Shown in pieces: positions 23,942 to 32,080 of a DNA stretch of 64,000 nt (position 1 is its first letter; each line of letters opens with the position of its first letter). Origin of the DNA: Sphingomonas sp. IC081. GTDB taxonomy: Bacteria > Pseudomonadota > Alphaproteobacteria > Sphingomonadales > Sphingomonadaceae. The notes below the pieces were generated by a model. It was not told where the DNA came from. It ran no database searches and saw only the letters and a program-made list of their open reading frames with translations. Both the position numbers and the translations under genes were made by a program. Location of the stretch: contig NZ_CP029762.1 of the NCBI RefSeq assembly GCF_006874585.1, forward strand, positions 917,107 to 981,106, read 5' to 3'.

Positions 23942-24433
23942 GCCGTTGGTAACGCGGAGCAAGCTGCTTCTCGGTCAAATGCCGCGGACTGGAACGAACG
24001 GACGCCGGCAGGCCAGGTCCCCCCGCCGACATTCTCAAGTTATTTGATTGAGAATTTACCGTCAAGCACGGTCGCCGCGCACAGGAGGCGGATCGGCGCA
24101 ACCAATTCTACGCGCCCTCGAAGGCGTCCTTGGGGCGTCCCGGGCCGGGCAACGACGAATCAGCCGCCGCCCGGCGTTGCACGATTGCTGCATGCGCACA
24201 CCGGCTGTGAGCCCGCCGCCGCGCATCCGGTGTTACCGGGCCGGCATGAAAATGACGGTTTTGCGTCATTTTCATCAGCCCGGACGGTCATGCCGCAAGT
24301 GCAGCATTAATACGCTTGACGCGAAACGTAATATCCATACCGTGTACCCATATCGCCGGTTCAGAGCGATGAAAGCGGGAAGGAGCATTCTGTAACAACA
24401 GGCCGGTCAACCGGTCTGGATGGGGGTTATTCG
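23942..24433. other. Long intergenic region upstream of the fatty acid hydroxylase gene
   Basis: No gene is supported. A strong stem-loop lies at 24246-24275: ATGAAAATGACG, loop GTTTTG, CGTCATTTTCAT, inside weaker CCGGGC/GCCCGG arms (24236-24282). TTGACG at 24316-24321 is a possible -35 for the downstream gene. The rest shows short ORFs with no recognisable features. Confidence 0.5.
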
Positions 24434-25435
24434 ATGGAACGACTGCCGACCAGCAATGCAGTTCTCGCAGGCTACGCGCCCACCGGCGGCGCGTCTTCGA
24501 GCACCTCCTTGAAACAGCAGCTCTTCAACCTGGCTCCCCCGGCTTTTGTCGCCCTCGTCGTGCTGTTCTGGGCCTATGGCCCGAAGGCCTGGACCGACGA
24601 TCCCAATTCGATCATCGTCGCCACCTCGCTGACGACGGCAGCGGTTCTCGCCCTCGAATGGGTCAACGAGCGCCATGCCGGCTGGCGCATGACCTGGCGC
24701 GAATTCGCGACCGACCTTTTCTACGTGGTGCTCAGCGCCACCGTGATCGCCTGGACCACCGCGACGCTGGCCGACGATCCGCTGGCGAGCCTCAAGGCCT
24801 CGCTCGGCATCACCACCCAGTGGGCGATGCACCTGCCCTTTGTCGTGCAAGTGGCGCTGGTGGTCTTCCTCATCGAGTTCGGCCAGTACTGGATGCACCG
24901 GCTGATGCACAACTGGACGCCGTTCTGGCTGACCCACGCACCGCATCACCACCTGACCCAGCTCAACGCGATGAAGGGCGCGGTGGGCAATCCGATCGAA
25001 CTGTTCCTCATCAGCCTGAGCATCGTCGCGCTGTTCGACCTGCCGACCGCGGCGGTGTTCTGCGGGTTCAACGTGCTGGCCGTGGTCTCGACCTTCGCCC
25101 ACGCCAATGTCCGGGCGGACCCGCCGCCGTTCTATGCCTTCTTCTTCACCACGATCCGCAACCACAGCCTGCACCACTCGACGGATTACGAAGCCACCCG
25201 GTGCAACTACGCCAACTCGCTCATCCTGCTCGACCGTGTCTTCGGCACGTTCCGCGAAGGCGAGGCCGCCATTGTCGGCCAGGACGAACGCAAGCGGCTC
25301 TCGATCGCGGAACAGTTCCTGTTCCCGTTCCAACCCCTGATCGCCCGCGCCCGGCAACGGGCGGGGGACAGGCGCGGCACGCCTACCCCGGCGGCCAATG
25401 CCCCGGCCGCCAACGCCCCGGCAACCAACGGATGA
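24434..25435 (+). CDS. Fatty acid hydroxylase / sterol desaturase superfamily membrane protein
   Basis: The 333-residue di-iron membrane oxygenase has about four membrane spans (PAFVALVVLFWAYG, TDLFYVVLSATVIAW, LPFVVQVALVVFLIEF, ELFLISLSIVALFD). The eight-histidine motif is present: QYWMHRLMHNWT, THAPHHHLTQLN, NVRA then HSLHHSTDYE. It hydroxylates or desaturates a lipid or carotenoid-type substrate in the inner membrane; the exact one is not readable. The C-terminal tail carries a short repeat (PAANAPAANAPATNG). It precedes a TonB receptor by 208 bp on the same strand. Confidence 0.88.
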   Translation: MERLPTSNAVLAGYAPTGGASSSTSLKQQLFNLAPPAFVALVVLFWAYGPKAWTDDPNSIIVATSLTTAAVLALEWVNERHAGWRMTWREFATDLFYVVLSATVIAWTTATLADDPLASLKASLGITTQWAMHLPFVVQVALVVFLIEFGQYWMHRLMHNWTPFWLTHAPHHHLTQLNAMKGAVGNPIELFLISLSIVALFDLPTAAVFCGFNVLAVVSTFAHANVRADPPPFYAFFFTTIRNHSLHHSTDYEATRCNYANSLILLDRVFGTFREGEAAIVGQDERKRLSIAEQFLFPFQPLIARARQRAGDRRGTPTPAANAPAANAPATNG

Positions 25436-25643
25436 TCTGCGGCGCATAGCCGACTTCGGAGGAACGCCCCGGCGGAATTTGACCACGCCGGGAGCAGCAA
25501 GCGCGTCGACAGAACCATCCGGCAAGCGGTGGCGGACGCGCGACAAGTGTCATCGCAAGCAGCACCCGAGAGGTTCTGGCGCAGCCGCGCCGGGGCGCGG
25601 GCAAGGTCGTACTCAAGTACTGGCATAATAGACAGGGAAGCAC

Positions 25644-28082
25644 ATGACATATCGCGCGAAACTGAAAGTCGGGCTGCTGTCCGCAACCATCTTCACCAAC
25701 GTCGCCCTTGCCATGCCCGCGATGGCCGAGGAGGCCGCGCCTGCCGCCGAGGGCAGCGGCGGCGGCGGTGACGTGATCATCGTCTCGGCCACCCGCCGCG
25801 ACACCACGATCATGGAAACGCCGATCAACATCAGCGCACTGGGCGGCAAGGACCTGCAGGACCTCCACGTCGACGACATGCGCAACCTCGGCGCCTTCAC
25901 GCCCGGCGTGACCATCCTCGACACCGGCCCACGCGGCGCCGGCACCATCGTCATGCGCGGTCTTTCGGCCGACGACACGTCGGCGAGCGGCGGCGACAAC
26001 AGCAACTCGGCGGTCGGCATGTATCTCGGCGAAGTGCCGATGTACTACGACTTCAAGCTGATCGACATCAACCGCGTCGAGACGCTGCTCGGCCCGCAAG
26101 GCACGCTCTACGGCCTCGGCACCCTGGCCGGCGCCATGCGCAACATGCCCAACCGTCCCGACGCGACGCAGTTCTCGGGCGAGGTCCACGGCCAGGTCTT
26201 CGACATGGCCCACTCCAAGGACACCGGCTACAACGGCTACGGCGTCGTCAACATCCCGCTGATGAAGGACCACATCGCCTTCCGCTCGGCCACCGGCTAC
26301 TATTTCACGCCCGGCTATATCGACTACAACTACCTGCTGCAGGATCCCGGCGTCTCGCTGCCGCAGCCGGGCGACGCCAGCAACCCGCTCGGCACCGCCG
26401 AGCAGCAGGCCGCCAACTTCAAGTCGCGCCGCGACGCGAACTTCGAGCGCACCTTCACCACCCGCAACCAGCTTGCGTTCTATACCGACGACCTCAAGGC
26501 CTACGTCACTTACGCGCACCAGCGCACCCGCACCGACGGCCAGTCGTCCACCGGCGGCGGCTATTCGGGCGAGGGCAAGTACGAGGCCCCCTGGCGCTAC
26601 CTCGAACCGGCCACCCGCACCGGCGACATGCTGAGCCTGGAGATCGAAGGCAACGTGCACGATGCGGTCAACGTGGTGTTCGTCTCGGCCTATACGCAGC
26701 GCAAGACCAAGTACCAGGCCGACAACACCGACCTGCTGCTCGACCTCGACTACGGTTACGAGGCCTTCCCGGCCTTCTCCAGCTACAACAAGTCGCAAGC
26801 CAAGGAATACGAGTTCACCAACGAGCTGCGCCTTGTCTCGACCTTCGACGGGCCGCTGAGCTTTGTCGCCGGTGCCTTCTGGAACCGCCAGCACTACAAG
26901 TCGAACTACGACGAATACGTGCCCGGCTTCCCCGAATGGGCCAACGATCCGGACAACTGGGACACCGCGTTCGTCACCGATCACAGCAATCCCGAATACG
27001 CCCACGAGTATTCGTCCTTCGTGCGCAGCACCAATGACGAGAAGGGGCTCTACGGCGAAGCCACCGTGCACTTCACCGACGACCTCCAGCTGACCGGCGG
27101 CCTGCGCTACTACAAGTACAATGCCTGGGTGAACGGCGGTTCCTACCTCCCGCTCTGGGACGACACTTACGCCACGCGTTCGGGCTCCACCGGCAAGGAC
27201 GGTCTTGTCTACAAGATCAACGCCTCGTGGAACATCTCGCCCGAGTTCATGGTCTACGGCACCTGGTCGACCGGCTACCGCATCGGCGGCGTGAACCGCA
27301 CCGCGCCCTGCAGCCAGGACGTGATCGACAAGTACAACGCCGGCTTGCCGCAGGACGGCCAGACGCTCTGCGCGCTGCCCAACGAACTCTCCTACGGCCC
27401 CGACAAGACCAAGAACGCCGAAATCGGCATGCGCGGCCAGCTCCTCGACAACAAGCTGAACTTCAGCATTTCGGCCTTCCATATCGACTGGGACGGCATC
27501 CAGCTTGCCGGCCAGACCTATTACGGCGCCATCGGCATCACCGTGAACGGCGGCAAGGCGGTGTCGAAGGGCATCGACGCCTCGTTCGAGGCCCGGCCGA
27601 TCCCCGGCCTGTCGATCCGCGGCAACTACTCCTACCTCGACGCGCACCTGACCGAGGGCGTGGCCAACCTGCTGTCGACGCATGACGGGCTGGTCGACGC
27701 CGAGGTCGGCGACCGGCTGCCCGGATCGGCCAAGAACAAGGGGGCGATCGGCGTGACCTACGACCTGCCGGTGGGCGACAACAGCCTCGCCTTCGGCTGG
27801 ACGGCGACCTATACCGGCAACATCCTGACCCGCGTGGGCGCCCGTGCCGGCGGCGAAAAGCTGCCCGATTACTGGATGCACCAGGCCAACATCACCTACA
27901 AGACGGCGATGTACGACATCGGCCTCTACGCCACCAACATCTTCGACAAGTATGCCGTGACCGGCGTCAGCAACGACCTGACCCGCGCCGGCATCGTCAA
28001 CGACGGGGTGGTTTCGCGCTACTATGGCCGCTCGGTCGCCCAGCCGCGCACGATCGGCTTGCAGGGCACCATGCGCTTCTGA
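25644..28082 (+). CDS. TonB-dependent receptor
   Basis: The 812-residue outer-membrane receptor has a signal peptide (LLSATIFTNVALAMPAMAE), a TonB-box-like DVIIVSATRRD, a plug domain (PINISALGGKDLQDLHVDDM to VETLLGPQGTLYGLGTLAGA) and a 22-strand barrel ending in IGLQGTMRF with the terminal Phe. The ligand is unknown; the plug form (VSATRRD ... GPQGTLYG) is that of the large sphingomonad family often linked to carbohydrate or aromatic uptake rather than siderophores. Neighbours (fatty acid hydroxylase, sulfotransferase) do not define it. It starts behind AGGGAAG and ends at a terminator. Confidence 0.92.
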   Translation: MTYRAKLKVGLLSATIFTNVALAMPAMAEEAAPAAEGSGGGGDVIIVSATRRDTTIMETPINISALGGKDLQDLHVDDMRNLGAFTPGVTILDTGPRGAGTIVMRGLSADDTSASGGDNSNSAVGMYLGEVPMYYDFKLIDINRVETLLGPQGTLYGLGTLAGAMRNMPNRPDATQFSGEVHGQVFDMAHSKDTGYNGYGVVNIPLMKDHIAFRSATGYYFTPGYIDYNYLLQDPGVSLPQPGDASNPLGTAEQQAANFKSRRDANFERTFTTRNQLAFYTDDLKAYVTYAHQRTRTDGQSSTGGGYSGEGKYEAPWRYLEPATRTGDMLSLEIEGNVHDAVNVVFVSAYTQRKTKYQADNTDLLLDLDYGYEAFPAFSSYNKSQAKEYEFTNELRLVSTFDGPLSFVAGAFWNRQHYKSNYDEYVPGFPEWANDPDNWDTAFVTDHSNPEYAHEYSSFVRSTNDEKGLYGEATVHFTDDLQLTGGLRYYKYNAWVNGGSYLPLWDDTYATRSGSTGKDGLVYKINASWNISPEFMVYGTWSTGYRIGGVNRTAPCSQDVIDKYNAGLPQDGQTLCALPNELSYGPDKTKNAEIGMRGQLLDNKLNFSISAFHIDWDGIQLAGQTYYGAIGITVNGGKAVSKGIDASFEARPIPGLSIRGNYSYLDAHLTEGVANLLSTHDGLVDAEVGDRLPGSAKNKGAIGVTYDLPVGDNSLAFGWTATYTGNILTRVGARAGGEKLPDYWMHQANITYKTAMYDIGLYATNIFDKYAVTGVSNDLTRAGIVNDGVVSRYYGRSVAQPRTIGLQGTMRF

Positions 28083-28110
28083 TCGAAGTCCGGCACAAGC
28101 AACCAGGAAG

Positions 28111-28146
28111 CGGCGCGGGAAACTCCGGTTTTTCCGCGCCGTTTTC
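28111..28146 (+). terminator. Rho-independent-type terminator after the TonB receptor
   Basis: CGGCGCGGGAAA, loop CTCCGG, TTTTTCCGCGCCG, then TTTT. The strong GC stem plus T-run lies 30 bp after the receptor stop and 8 bp before the facing sulfotransferase stop, so it may serve both. Confidence 0.75.
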
Positions 28147-28153
28147 CGTCCGC

Positions 28154-29737
28154 TCAGTCGATCTCGATGCCCTGCGCGCGGAAATAGGCGGCGACTTCGG
28201 CCATGCCCTCGCCCTGGGTCTTCCAGCGCCCCACCGCGTCGCTGTTGAGCTTGCGCCGCACTTGCGCGGCGCTCGGCGTGGCGACGGCGGCGCGGTTCTC
28301 GTGGAAGGCAAGGCAGGCCGCGTCCCAATCCAGCCCGCAGTGGCCGAGCAGGCGGCGGGTCTGGCCTTCCTGGTCGGCGACCAGTCCTTCATAGCTCAAT
28401 TGCAGCACCCGGCCCGGATAGAGCCGCTCCCACAATGCCATCAGCCGGTCGAAGCGCAGATAATAGCGCGCCGTGTCCATGAGATCGTAGGAGTAGCCGT
28501 AATAGGCCGAGAGGCTGGCAAACAGGTTCTTGTAGTTGCTCCACACCGTGTCCATCGGATGGCGGCGCAGGCAGACCACCGAGGCCTTCGGGAAGGCCCG
28601 CAGGATATGGCCGACATACAGGAAATTGGCCGGCAGCTTGTCGACGAACCGCGCCGCGCCTGGCGGGCGCTGGTGCGCGGCGCGGGCCATGTAGGCCTCG
28701 CCGACAAGACGGGGGTCGATCGCCGCGCTCGCCGCCACCGTCGCCGGATCGATCACCAGCCGCGAAGGCGTGCCCACCAGTTGCTTGACCGCCAGCTGCT
28801 TGACCGCCAGCGGCATCGCCTGAAGCTCTCCGGCCGAGCCGACCCCCGGATGCGAGGACAGGATGCGGTCGACCAGCGTGGTGCCGGTGCGCGGCATGCC
28901 GACCACAAAGATCGGCGCATCGTCGGCGCCCTGATAGCCCGGCCCCGGATCCGCCAGCCCCGCGCCGAACGTCGCCTCGATGGCATCGAAGATCGCCGCG
29001 TCCTGCGCAAAATCGTAGCGGATCGCCCGCTTGTGCGCGGCATTGGCGAGGGACAAGTGGCCAAACGCCGCCGCCGCCTGGCCGAGGTCTTCGAGTTCCT
29101 TGGCCAGCGCATAACGGATGCGCAAGGCATCGTCCGGCCGCGCCGCGGCGGCCAGCGCCGCTTCCAGCCGGGGCACGTGATGGGCCTCGTGCGTCTGGCG
29201 CGAGAGGATCGCCAGCGCATAATGCGCGCGCGCATTGCCGGGATCGGCAGCAAGGATCCGCTCGTAGTGCCCGCGCGCCTCCTCCACCCGCCCGGTGAAC
29301 CCGCTCGCCGCCGCCAGGTTGTAGCGATAGTCGAGATTGTCCGGCTCGGCCGCAACCGCGGCTGCAAACGGCACCATCGACGCCTCGTGATCGCCCAGCC
29401 GCGCCAGCACGCAGCCGATGGTGTCGCAGGTCAGCGCATCGCCGGGCGGCAGTGCCATGGCCTGCCGCGCGGCCTCGGCCGCCTCGCCGTCACGGCGCAG
29501 CAGGATCAGCAGCCGGGCCAGATGCGCGAGGTATTCGGCGCGGGGCGCGCGCGCGGCCGCAGCCTCGATCAGCGGCACCGCCTGGCCGACCTGCCCCGCC
29601 TCGGCCGCGCTGATGCCGAGCAGGAAATAGCCCTCCGCGCGCTCGGGCGATGCCGCGATGAGACGGCGGGCCGCCGCCCCGGCCGCCGCCGGATCGCCGC
29701 GTCCCAGCGCCGCGCGCGCCTCGGCCTCCAGCGTCAT
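28154..29737 (-). CDS. TPR-repeat sulfotransferase family protein
   Basis: The 527-residue protein has an N-terminal half of tetratricopeptide-type helices (ALGRGDPAAAGAAARRLI, GYFLLGISAAEAGQVGQAVP, VEEARGHYERILAADPGNAR) and a C-terminal P-loop sulfotransferase domain. The PAPS 5'-phosphosulfate loop is in VVGMPRTGTTLVDRILSSHP and the 3'-phosphate site in VVCLRRHPMDTVWSNYKNL. It moves sulfate from PAPS to an acceptor, probably a protein or saccharide recognised by the TPRs. It is a single gene facing the TonB receptor; the start ATG is at 29737 and the next gene diverges 158 bp away. Confidence 0.9.
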   Translation of the reverse strand: MTLEAEARAALGRGDPAAAGAAARRLIAASPERAEGYFLLGISAAEAGQVGQAVPLIEAAAARAPRAEYLAHLARLLILLRRDGEAAEAARQAMALPPGDALTCDTIGCVLARLGDHEASMVPFAAAVAAEPDNLDYRYNLAAASGFTGRVEEARGHYERILAADPGNARAHYALAILSRQTHEAHHVPRLEAALAAAARPDDALRIRYALAKELEDLGQAAAAFGHLSLANAAHKRAIRYDFAQDAAIFDAIEATFGAGLADPGPGYQGADDAPIFVVGMPRTGTTLVDRILSSHPGVGSAGELQAMPLAVKQLAVKQLVGTPSRLVIDPATVAASAAIDPRLVGEAYMARAAHQRPPGAARFVDKLPANFLYVGHILRAFPKASVVCLRRHPMDTVWSNYKNLFASLSAYYGYSYDLMDTARYYLRFDRLMALWERLYPGRVLQLSYEGLVADQEGQTRRLLGHCGLDWDAACLAFHENRAAVATPSAAQVRRKLNSDAVGRWKTQGEGMAEVAAYFRAQGIEID

Positions 29738-29895
29738 GCGCCGCGCCCGGGGCAGGCGGACAGGGTCGGGACAGGAACAGGCCGGTGCAAAGTCATGACC
29801 GCAGGTCTAGCGGCTTTGCCCCGCAGGTCCAACGCGCAAAAGCACTGGCGCAATCGCCACTTGGCGCCCCTGCCGTGCCCGTCTAGAGCAGGCCC

Positions 29896-30369
29896 ATGGC
29901 TCAGGCGACCCGCGCGACCAAGATGCTCGAACAGGCTGGCATTGCCTTCAGCCTGCACAGCTATGACTACGATCCCTCGGCAGACAGCATCGGCCGGGCG
30001 GCGGCCGAGGCGATCGGCGCCGATCCGGGGCAGGTGTTCAAGACGCTGATGGTGCTGGCCGACGGCAAGCCCGCCTGCGTGATCGCGCCGAGCAGCGGCG
30101 AAGTCTCGATGAAGCGCGCCGCCGCCGCGCTCGGCGTAAAAAGCGCCGCGATGATGAAACCCGCCGAGGCCGAGCGCCTGACCGGCTACAAGATCGGCGG
30201 CATCAGCCCGTTCGGGCAGATGAAGCGCGTTCCCGTCGTGATCGACGAGACCGCGATCCTGTGGGACGCGATCTTCATCAACGGCGGCCAGCGCGGCCTT
30301 CAGGTGCGCCTCACCGCGCAGGACGCCGCCGAAGTGCTGGACGCGAGACTGGCCGATATCTCCGCCTGA
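29896..30369 (+). CDS. ybaK: Cys-tRNA(Pro) deacylase, YbaK/EbsC family
   Basis: The 157-residue trans-editing enzyme hydrolyses Cys-tRNA(Pro) formed by prolyl-tRNA synthetase. The YbaK fold is clear: AGIAFSLHSYDYDPSADSIG, PGQVFKTLMVLADGKPACV (catalytic Lys in QVFKTL), KRAAAALGVKSAAMMKPAEA, GYKIGGISPFGQMKRVPVVI. It stands alone and runs into a hairpin repeat directly at its stop. Confidence 0.93.
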   Translation: MAQATRATKMLEQAGIAFSLHSYDYDPSADSIGRAAAEAIGADPGQVFKTLMVLADGKPACVIAPSSGEVSMKRAAAALGVKSAAMMKPAEAERLTGYKIGGISPFGQMKRVPVVIDETAILWDAIFINGGQRGLQVRLTAQDAAEVLDARLADISA

Positions 30370-30530
30370 GGGACCGTTTGAAAAATGCCCGTCATGGCAT
30401 TTTTGAGACGGCACCAGCCCGCCCCCCACCCAACCACCCGCGAGTGTATCCTGATGGGTGATTGGGTGGGGGAGCGGGCTGGTGCCGTAAAATTCGCGTG
30501 TCGCGAATTTTCAAACGGTCTCTGAAGGCT
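30370..30530. repeat. Head-to-head pair of hairpin repeats forming a 160-bp palindrome
   Basis: The first unit abuts the ybaK stop: GGGACCGTTTGAAAAATGCC, CGTCATGGCATTTTTGAGAC, GGCACCAGCCCGC. The second is inverted: GCGGGCTGGTGCCG, TAAAATTCGCG, CGCGAATTTTCAAACGGTCT. Between them GGCACCAGCCCGC and CCCCACCCAA pair with their complements (about 24 bp per arm) around a loop of about 29 nt. The two units use different stems but share both flanks, showing that the flanks, not the stem sequence, define the family. The pair ends about 70 bp before the B12 riboswitch. Confidence 0.75.
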
Positions 30531-30597
30531 TGCCCTCCCACCGGTCGCCAGCTACGAGCGGGACCGTCCGAAACGCCGCAAGGCAGCTCGGACATGA

Positions 30598-30817
30598 TCG
30601 CGCCGGTGCCCCGCAAGGGGCTTAATACGGGAACACGGCAAGGATGGTTCGCCATCCGGACCGGGCTGTCCCTGCAACTGTAAGCGGCGAGCGCGATGCA
30701 CATCGCGGCGGGGCAAGGACCCTCGCCGCAGCCACTGGGCCGGACGCTAAATCCTGCGAGGCCTGGGAAGGCCGTGCATCGCGCCCTGACCCGCAAGCCA
30801 GGAAACCTGCCGGCGTC
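30598..30817 (+). promoter_or_regulatory. Cobalamin (B12) riboswitch
   Basis: CGCCGG (30601-30606) pairs with CCGGCG (30809-30814) to close P1. The conserved core is present: GGTGCC...GGGCTTAATACGGGAACAC, CTGTCCCTGCAACTGTAAGC, GCCACTG, and the B12 box AAGCCAGGAAACCTGCC at 30794-30810. It binds adenosylcobalamin and shuts off downstream expression. A further hairpin (GTCGCTC at 30820-30826 with GAGCGAC at 30874-30880) may be the expression platform; cobW starts at 31019 with its ribosome site at about 31007-31011. Confidence 0.93.
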
Positions 30818-31018
30818 GATGTCGCTCTTGCCCGGGTCCAGGGGATGGCCAAGGCACGGTAACTCTTCCGTCTGAGCGACGTGATGCATGCGGCCGGGGC
30901 CGCAGCGGCATGCCGTGTCGGGCGCCCGTGCGCCGGTCCGACAAGGCGCGCCGCCTTCGCCGCGTGTGCGGCGGAAAGCCCGGCCGTTTCAGGTCGCTGG
31001 CGCGCGGGAGACGATTAC

Positions 31019-32080
31019 ATGAGCAAGGTTCCCACCACCGTCATCACCGGCTTCCTCGGCGCCGGCAAGACCACGCTGATCCGCCACCTGCTGCAGAACG
31101 CCAAGGGCCGCCGCCTGGCCCTCATCATCAACGAGTTCGGCGATGTCGGCGTCGACGGCGAACTGGTGAAAGGCTGCAACGACGAGGCCTGCCCGCAAGA
31201 CGACATCGTCGAACTGGCCAACGGCTGCATCTGCTGCACCGTCGCCGACGACTTCCTGCCGACCATGCAGAATCTGCTGGACCGCGAGAACAAGCCCGAT
31301 CACATCATCATCGAGACCAGCGGCCTTGCCCTGCCCAAACCGCTGGTGAAAGCCTTCCAGTGGCCCGACATCCGCACCCGCGCCACGGTGGACGGCGTGG
31401 TCGCGCTGATCGACGCCGATGCCGTCGCGGCCGGTCGCTTCGCCACCGACGAGGCAGCGCTGGCGGCAGCGCGCGCGGCCGATCCGATGCTCGACCACGA
31501 AAGCCCGCTGGAGGAACTGTTCGAGGAACAGCTGGGCTGCGCCGACATGGTCGTGCTCAACAAGACCGACCTCGTCGACCCGCAAGCCCTTGCCCATGTC
31601 GAGACGCTGGTGCTGGCCGAAACGCGCCCCGGCGTGAAGATCGTGCGCGCCGATCACGGTGCCGTCGACATCGCCGCGCTGCTGGGCATCACGGCGGCGG
31701 CCGAGGACGACCTCGATTCCCGCCCCTCGCACATCGATGGGCGGGACGAGGATCACGACCATGACGACTTCGACAGCTTTGTCGTCTCTGGTGGCGATGT
31801 GGTCGATCTCGAGGCGCTTCTGGTGCGTCTGAACGACCTGATCGCGGAGCACGACGTGCTGCGCGTGAAGGGCATGGTCGCGGTCGGCGGCAAGCCCAGC
31901 CGCCTAGTCGTGCAGGCCGTCGGCCCGCGCATCCAGCACTTCTACGACCGCGCCTGGCTGCCGCAGGAAATGCGCCGCACGCAGCTGGTCGTGATCGGCC
32001 AGAAGGGGCTGGACCGCGCCGCCATCGAGGCGGGGCTGGCGGGGGTTCTCGGCCCCGTGGCCGCTACCGCAGACGCCTGA
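31019..32080 (+). CDS. cobW: CobW-type metal-binding GTPase chaperone of cobalamin synthesis
   Basis: The 353-residue G3E-family GTPase starts at ATG 31019 after GGGAG. It has the Walker A TGFLGAGKTTLIRHLL, the CxCC zinc/cobalt motif ANGCICCTVADDF, Walker B-type IIETSGLALPKP, the guanine motif NKTDLVDP, and an acidic/His-rich segment (DGRDEDHDHDDFDSF) before the C-terminal CobW_C domain. It is thought to deliver cobalt to CobN. As first gene after the riboswitch, it overlaps cobN by one base (TGATG), so the two are translationally coupled. Confidence 0.94.
   Translation: MSKVPTTVITGFLGAGKTTLIRHLLQNAKGRRLALIINEFGDVGVDGELVKGCNDEACPQDDIVELANGCICCTVADDFLPTMQNLLDRENKPDHIIIETSGLALPKPLVKAFQWPDIRTRATVDGVVALIDADAVAAGRFATDEAALAAARAADPMLDHESPLEELFEEQLGCADMVVLNKTDLVDPQALAHVETLVLAETRPGVKIVRADHGAVDIAALLGITAAAEDDLDSRPSHIDGRDEDHDHDDFDSFVVSGGDVVDLEALLVRLNDLIAEHDVLRVKGMVAVGGKPSRLVVQAVGPRIQHFYDRAWLPQEMRRTQLVVIGQKGLDRAAIEAGLAGVLGPVAATADA

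Noticed and set aside
25383..28328. 981-codon open frame antisense to the TonB receptor
   Set aside because: It mirrors the receptor's codon bias (GC-rich third positions leave the opposite strand open). It has no ribosome site and no recognisable domain, while the plus strand has a clear signal peptide, plug and barrel.
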